A stretch of 47,183 bases of DNA from NCBI GenBank assembly GCA_016795505.1, contig JAEUHH010000049.1:1-47183 (forward strand). Direction: 5' to 3'. The notes under the pieces are model-generated. The model did not search any database. It worked only from the letters and a program-made list of their open reading frames with translations, and had not been told where the DNA came from. This document shows, piece after piece, positions 42,886 to 47,183 of this stretch (the first letter of the stretch is position 1; each line of letters starts with the position of its first letter). The stretch is from Verrucomicrobiales bacterium (lineage in GTDB: Bacteria > Verrucomicrobiota > Verrucomicrobiia > Verrucomicrobiales > DEV007). The position numbers were made by a program, and so were the translations under genes.

Positions 42886-42954
42886 GTTTCGATTCGAAAA
42901 ATGGGTGGTAATGGATTGGAGAAAGCCAAGGGAACAGTGCGATGCGCCCTGCAA

Positions 42955-43165
42955 AAATGAGCGCCAACGGCGCGCGAGCATACCAGCCCAGGGCAACGCC
43001 CTGGGAAATTCGGATGAAAGGACACGAACGCCCTGAAGGGGCGTCGCATCCGCCGCGGCCTGCGAGGATCATTGCGAAGCCCCTTCAGGGCTTTCGTCTA
43101 TGCGGGTGGCCGGAACCCAGAGCGTTGCTCTGGGCTGGTTTGCGACGGGCCTTCAGCCCGGTTTC
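42955..43165. repeat. REP-like hairpin cluster arranged as an inverted repeat
   Basis: Hairpins in order: CCCAGGGCAACGCCCTGGG (near 42990), CGCCCTGAAGGGGCG (near 43029), GCCCCTTCAGGGC (near 43078), CCCAGAGCGTTGCTCTGGG (near 43117) and GGGCCTTCAGCCC (near 43147). The order is symmetrical around about 43055, like the element at 5755. No gene in this part of the gap. Confidence 0.8.
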
Positions 43166-43260
43166 AAGCGGGGTGAGATCCGGCTTCGAGGAGGGGGCGC
43201 AGCCATGGTCGCATACGGGTCTCCGCGGCGAATGAGCCGTTTTCGTCCTGTCGGCGTTCC

Positions 43261-43323
43261 GACGAGACCCTGTCTCCTCTCCGATCCAACCGGGTATGAT
43301 CGCCGATCCGACCCTCTTTCATC
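43261..43323 (+). repeat. 22-bp-period palindromic repeat, locus 5 (three units)
   Basis: Units at 43261 (GACGAGACCCTGTCTCCTC), 43283 (GATCCAACCGGGTATGATC) and 43305 (GATCCGACCCTCTTTCATC), each 22 bases apart. It lies 76 bases before ATG 43399. Confidence 0.8.
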
Positions 43324-43398
43324 GGAAATCCTCCGCCGCGGGGGACGCGAACAATGGACTTGCGCAGGGGGCTCGGGGCGGTTTCTCTCTCCGGTCTC

Positions 43399-43869
43399 AT
43401 GTCGCTCCGCCTGTTTCAGAACCTGATTGTAGCCTCCGCCCTGATCCTCGTGGCGGCGCTGCAGGTATCGGGCGGCGCGGTGCGCTACCTGTGCCAGTGC
43501 ACCGGCGACCTCAGTTTCAGCGTGCAGGAGCATTGCCATGACCAGCACGGGCACGCCGATCACCACCACGGCGAGCCGGGGCATCGTCATGCGAATTGCC
43601 ACACCGGACACGGCGATCACGAGCCCGACGACGCGCCGATCCACCGGCACCAGCCCATCGCCATGCCCACCGTGGCGGTGCCGGTCACGATGGCGGAACT
43701 CCCCGCGATCCCCTTTTTCCACTCCGTCATGCCCGCCGCCCTGCCGCTTTCCCCGGCCACTCTGGCGGAAAACGCGCCCGCGGACCTGTCCCTGAGGCCA
43801 CCCTGGCTCCGGGACGATCCCCCGCCCACCCACCTGCTCGTGACCCGTTCGGTCGTGAGATTGATCTGA
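43399..43869 (+). CDS. Histidine-rich exported protein of metal efflux locus
   Basis: A 156-residue protein. A hydrophobic leader (LIVASALILVAALQVSGG) is followed by CQCTG and a histidine cluster near 48-85 (HCHDQHGHADHHHGEPGHRH, plus HTGHGDH). The rest is Pro/Ala-rich. The composition suggests metal binding in the periplasm. The gene precedes the efflux genes by 131 bases and may be the first gene of the operon. Frame open from 43354; ATG 43399 begins the leader. No known family recognised; function inferred from the histidines and neighbours. Confidence 0.75.
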   Translation: MSLRLFQNLIVASALILVAALQVSGGAVRYLCQCTGDLSFSVQEHCHDQHGHADHHHGEPGHRHANCHTGHGDHEPDDAPIHRHQPIAMPTVAVPVTMAELPAIPFFHSVMPAALPLSPATLAENAPADLSLRPPWLRDDPPPTHLLVTRSVVRLI

Positions 43870-44000
43870 GGTAGCCCCGCCCACCGCCGCCGTCCCGTTC
43901 GGATGGCGATCGGACTTCGTCGGCTCCGGCGTCGCCTGCCGGAGAGATGCCGTCTGTCGCGGCCCGCCTCATTTCCTTCCCACTCTACCGAACTGTCATC

Positions 44001-45263
44001 ATGCAACTCCACTGGCTCCCCTGCCTCCTCCTCAGCCTCGCGCTCTCCGTGCCATCGGCCCGGGGCGTCACCATCGACCTCGACGGCATCGCGCCGCGAG
44101 TCCGGTCATCCCATCCGCACCTGAAAGCCGCGCGGCTCGCCATTGACGAAGCCCGCGGGCGCCTGCTCGGCTCGGGGCGACGGGCCAATCCGACCCTGAG
44201 CGTGGAATTTCAGGGCGAGAGCGGCCTGAGCCCCGGCGCATCCGGCATCGGCATCGACCAGGCCTTTCCGCTGACCAACCGGCTCGCTCTGGAAAAGCAT
44301 CTCTCCGCGCAGGCAGTCGAAGCCGCCGAACTGGAGGTGCGCGACGCCGAGCGGCGCCTGATCGCCGAGGCCCAGGCGCTGGCGGTGCGGCTGCTCGCCG
44401 TGAAGGCGCTCCGGTCCCTGCGCCAGAATCAGGCCGGCCTGGCGAAGGAACTGGCCGATTTTGCGCGCGATCGATCCGCCAAGGGCGAACTGTCGCCGCT
44501 GGAGGCCGCCCAGGCGCTGGTCGATGCGCAACGCGCCGCCGTGGCCGGAAAAACGCTGGAAGCCGAAGCCGTGGCCACCACCGGCCAGCTCAAACAGGCA
44601 CTCGGCGTGCCCGCGGATGAGGAACTGACGCTGTCCGGCACACTGCCAGAGCGCCTGTTGCCGGCTGAGACCGATTGGAAAGCCCGCCCCGATCTCCAGG
44701 CGGCCCGGTTACGGACCGATGCCGCGCGGACCGAGACCGATCTGGCCCGCGCCCGGAAATGGGACGACCTCAGCGCCGGCCTGTTCGCGGCCCGCGAGCA
44801 CGAGGACAGGCCCGGCGGTGGCACGGACCGGTCCGGATATGTGGGGTTGCGTTTTTCCCTGCCCCTGCCCTTTTGGAACCGCAACGAGGGCGAGATCGCC
44901 GAGAAAACCGCCCGGGCAGAGCGAACTCAACTGGAAACGGAAGCTCTCGCCGCCGACATCGCCGTGGAAGCCGATGCCGCCCGCGAGGAGATGGCGGCGC
45001 ATGCCGACTTGGCCGCGGAGATCGAGTCCACCCTGCTCCCAGCCGTCCGCCAGCAACTGGAGCGTCTCGAAGCGGCTTATCAGCGGGGTGAGACCGACCT
45101 GCTGTCCCTCCTCCGGGCGCGGGAACAGCGGCTCGAACTGGAATCCGCCGCCCTGGACGCCACGCGCGACTTTCACCTCGCCCGCATCCGCTACGAGGCC
45201 GCCATCGGAGTCCACGCGCCGGCGGCGAAGGCATCCTCCCACTCAAGCTCCCCCGTCCGATGA
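44001..45263 (+). CDS. TolC-family outer membrane factor (CusC/CzcC-like)
   Basis: A 420-residue outer-membrane channel subunit. A signal peptide (LPCLLLSLALSVPSARG) is followed by long amphipathic helices in two repeats typical of the TolC family (PHLKAARLAIDEARGRLLG..ANPTLSVEFQ and PDLQAARLRTDAARTETDLARA). The helices form the periplasmic tunnel, with strands SGYVGLRFSLPLPF for the barrel. It should connect to the adaptor and the RND pump encoded downstream for metal export. Its stop overlaps the start of the adaptor gene (ATGA), so translation is coupled. The open frame starts at 43947, but ATG 44001 begins the signal peptide. Confidence 0.9.
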   Translation: MQLHWLPCLLLSLALSVPSARGVTIDLDGIAPRVRSSHPHLKAARLAIDEARGRLLGSGRRANPTLSVEFQGESGLSPGASGIGIDQAFPLTNRLALEKHLSAQAVEAAELEVRDAERRLIAEAQALAVRLLAVKALRSLRQNQAGLAKELADFARDRSAKGELSPLEAAQALVDAQRAAVAGKTLEAEAVATTGQLKQALGVPADEELTLSGTLPERLLPAETDWKARPDLQAARLRTDAARTETDLARARKWDDLSAGLFAAREHEDRPGGGTDRSGYVGLRFSLPLPFWNRNEGEIAEKTARAERTQLETEALAADIAVEADAAREEMAAHADLAAEIESTLLPAVRQQLERLEAAYQRGETDLLSLLRAREQRLELESAALDATRDFHLARIRYEAAIGVHAPAAKASSHSSSPVR

Positions 45264-46405
45264 ACCGATTCCTGCCCACACTCCACGCCGCCCTCCTGCT
45301 GTGCGGCCTGACCACTCATGCCGCCGAGGAGGCGGTGAAGCGGGATCTCATCATCCTCGACGAGGCCGGCATCAAAAACCTGCGCCTCGAAACCGCCGAA
45401 GCCACCGAGGATGATTTCTCCCAAAGCATTCTCGCCCTCGGACGCATCGCGGTTTTCCCCGGCCACCTGCACATCGTGAGCAGCCGCATCCCCGGCCGCG
45501 TCACGAAGGTGAACGTGAAGCCAGACCAACCGGTGCAAGCCGGCGACGAATTGTTGGTCCTCGAGAGCCGCCAGCCCGGTGATCCGCCGCCGCGCATCAC
45601 GCTGACCGCGCCCAGCGCCGGACTCATCGCGGACATGACGGTGGCACCGGGCAAGCCGGTGAGCCCGGACGACTCGCTGCTCTCCATCGTCGATCTCGCC
45701 GTCGTCCACGCCATCGCCCAGGTGCCGGAGCATTTCGCCGGTCTCCTCAAACCGGGTCAGAAAGCCCACATCCGCGTGCCCGGCTATCCGGACAAAACCT
45801 TCGCGGCGACACTGGAGCATCTCGGTGCCATGGCCGATGCCCAGACCGCCACGCTCGAGGCGGCCTTCCACGTCGACAATCCCGAGGGGCTCCTGCGACC
45901 GGGCATGCGCGCCGAATTCCGCATCGAGACCGGTTCGCGGGAGAACGTGATGTCTGTCCCGCGCGAATCGGTGCAGGGCGAGGGTGCCTCGCGCTACGTC
46001 TATGTCGCCGACTTCGAGTTGGAAAATGCCTTTGAAAAAGTGCCGGTCGAGGTCGGCGAGGAGAACGACGTGCGCGTCGAGATCGTGAACGGCCTCTTCC
46101 CCGGCGACACCGTCGTCACGCGCGGGGCCTACGCGCTCGGCTTCGCCGGAAAGGGCAGCGTGAGCCTGAAGGAGGCCCTCGATGCCGCCCACGGCCACGC
46201 CCATGCCGAGGATGGATCGGAATTGAGCGGTGAGGAGCAGGGGGATCACGATCATGAAGATGACGGACATGACCATGGCGATCACGATCACGCCGCCAAC
46301 GCCGCGGGCTTCACGCCTCTGACGTGGTTCTTTGCCGGACTCAGCGGGCTGCTCCTCGTGCTGCTGATGCTGAGCACCGCCTTCCGCCAACGCCCTGCCG
46401 CCTGA
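45260..46405 (+). CDS. RND efflux periplasmic adaptor with His-rich tail (CusB/CzcB-like)
   Basis: A 381-residue membrane fusion protein. A signal peptide (residues 1-21) is followed by a lipoyl/barrel-sandwich hybrid domain (RIPGRVTKVNVKPDQPVQAG near 75-94) and a beta-barrel domain (VHAIAQVPEHFAGLLKPGQ). A histidine-rich stretch follows near 311-350 (DHDHEDDGHDHGDHDH). The C-terminus has a membrane helix (WFFAGLSGLLLVLLMLSTAF), which is uncommon for this family. The histidines suggest divalent metal or copper binding. It overlaps the TolC-like gene by four bases and precedes the RND pump gene by four bases. Confidence 0.9.
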   Translation: MNRFLPTLHAALLLCGLTTHAAEEAVKRDLIILDEAGIKNLRLETAEATEDDFSQSILALGRIAVFPGHLHIVSSRIPGRVTKVNVKPDQPVQAGDELLVLESRQPGDPPPRITLTAPSAGLIADMTVAPGKPVSPDDSLLSIVDLAVVHAIAQVPEHFAGLLKPGQKAHIRVPGYPDKTFAATLEHLGAMADAQTATLEAAFHVDNPEGLLRPGMRAEFRIETGSRENVMSVPRESVQGEGASRYVYVADFELENAFEKVPVEVGEENDVRVEIVNGLFPGDTVVTRGAYALGFAGKGSVSLKEALDAAHGHAHAEDGSELSGEEQGDHDHEDDGHDHGDHDHAANAAGFTPLTWFFAGLSGLLLVLLMLSTAFRQRPAA

Positions 46406-46409
46406 CAAA

Positions 46410-47183
46410 ATGCTCAACGCCCTCATCCGCTCCTCGCTGCGCAACCGGCCGCTCGTCCTCGTGGTCGCGTTGGTGGTGTTGGTCTTCGGCTTCCGCGCCG
46501 CGCGCGAGTTGCCGCTCGAGGTGTTGCCCGACATGACGAAGCCGACGGTCACGCTGTTGACCGAATGTCCCGGCCTCGCGCCCGAGGAGGTCGAAATCCT
46601 CGTCACCCGCCCGCTCGAATCGGCCCTGCAAGGCGTCGGCGGTCTCGACCGGCTGCGTTCGAATTCCGATGTCGGTCTTTCCCTCGTCTTTGCCGAGTTC
46701 GCTTGGGGCACCGACATCTACCGCGCCCGCCAGCTCGTGCAGGAGCGGCTCAATGCGGTCCGCGATGATCTGCCCGAGGGCGTCGAGCCGGGCATGACGC
46801 CTGTCTCATCGCTGATGGGCGAAATCCTCCTCGTCGGTCTCCACAGCCGCGATGGCGCGATCCCTCCGCGCGAGCTGCGGGTCTTCGCCGACTGGACCGT
46901 GACGCGCCGGCTCCAGAGCATCCCCGGCGTCGCCGAGGTCCTCACCATCGGCGGAGGGGTGAAACAGATCGAGGTGCAGCCCGATTTGCGAAAGCTGCTC
47001 GCTCTCGGCGTGACCCTCGAAGAACTCAGCGAAGCCGTCGCGACCGCATCGGGCAATTCCACCAGCGGCTACCTGCTCACGCCGACGCGCGAGATCATGG
47101 TGCGCAATCTCGGCATGACCACCGACCTCGACGACTTGCGCGACACCGTCGTCAAAACCGTCGGCGACCGGCCCATCCTCGTC
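46410..47183 (+). CDS. Heavy-metal RND efflux pump (CusA/CzcA family), N-terminal fragment
   Basis: The first 258 residues of an inner-membrane RND transporter; the gene runs off the window. The first membrane helix is PLVLVVALVVLVFGFRAA. The periplasmic PN1/PN2 regions follow with family marks ELPLEVLPDMTKPTVTLLTE, APEEVEILVTRPLE, IPGVAEVLTIGGG and VTLEELSEAVATAS. The LPLEVLPD phrase is characteristic of the heavy-metal (HME) branch rather than drug pumps. Metal-coordinating and proton-relay residues lie beyond the edge, so the substrate metal cannot be fixed. It is the third gene of the tripartite system. Confidence 0.92.
   Translation, partial: MLNALIRSSLRNRPLVLVVALVVLVFGFRAARELPLEVLPDMTKPTVTLLTECPGLAPEEVEILVTRPLESALQGVGGLDRLRSNSDVGLSLVFAEFAWGTDIYRARQLVQERLNAVRDDLPEGVEPGMTPVSSLMGEILLVGLHSRDGAIPPRELRVFADWTVTRRLQSIPGVAEVLTIGGGVKQIEVQPDLRKLLALGVTLEELSEAVATASGNSTSGYLLTPTREIMVRNLGMTTDLDDLRDTVVKTVGDRPILV

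Noticed and set aside
6086-43323. 22-bp repeats taken as CRISPR arrays
   Set aside because: Units are contiguous apart from three bases, there are no spacers, no cas genes and only two or three units per site.

Overview
The window looks like a GC-rich chromosome segment from a Verrucomicrobiota-like (PVC superphylum) bacterium. The main evidence is the pairing of a PSD1/DUF1549/DUF1553 cytochrome protein with a DUF1501 protein, a second DUF1501 tail at the left edge, a zinc-ribbon protein of PVC style, a sialate O-acetylesterase, and many intergenic hairpin repeats. This placement is inferred from gene content; no rRNA, tRNA or other marker gene is present.

Layout. 1-379: DUF1501 tail. 616-2436: PAS histidine kinase and a single-domain response regulator. 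2558-5438 (-): two ammonium transporters, each behind its own close match to a sigma-54 promoter. 5439-6424: nested inverted repeats and a 22-bp-period palindromic repeat. 6425-7905: three gene cassettes separated by attC-like sites (array A). 7906-9832: decayed sequence and a membrane-protein gene split by an amber codon. 10113-13977: a small beta-rich protein, an S8 protease and an amidase/3D-domain protein, all leaderless. 13992-17128: a 389-bp direct repeat enclosing a second cassette array on the minus strand (array B). 16897-19671 (-): secreted FG-GAP protein. 19921-25069: PSD1 protein, a four-helix-bundle gene bounded by heptamer repeats, and a DUF1501 protein. 25186-30278: aspartoacylase-like hydrolase, threonine synthase-like enzyme, WbuC-type cupin, UDP-HexNAc 6-dehydrogenase and Gfo/Idh/MocA oxidoreductase. 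30652-33161 (-): XamI-like restriction endonuclease and its methyltransferase. 33875-38038 (-): very long zinc-ribbon/Pro-Ala-rich membrane protein. 38396-42413: sialate O-acetylesterase, LutA-like protein, methyltransferase and thioredoxin-like protein. 43399-47183: His-rich protein and a tripartite heavy-metal RND efflux system, cut by the window edge.

The main discovery is two integron-like cassette arrays with no integrase in the window. Each of five cassettes begins with a core site (GTTAGGC, GTTCTCG, GTTCGGC or GTTCTGC) and ends with an inverse core that matches the complement of its own start (three exact, two with one mismatch). This is the known hallmark of integron cassettes. Both arrays follow the same 18-bp leader, CGATAGCGAAATCGGATA, and the sites supply stop codons and C-terminal tails to cassette genes. 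Array B lies between two copies of a 389-bp sequence.

The second theme is an unusual density of short repeats. There is a palindromic 19-mer repeated every 22 bp at five loci (one inside a coding sequence), intergenic tandem repeats of different sequence that all have a 7-bp period, a 21-bp array that turns around into its own inverted copy, and two nested REP-type inverted repeats. No CRISPR array, transposase, integrase or reverse transcriptase was seen.
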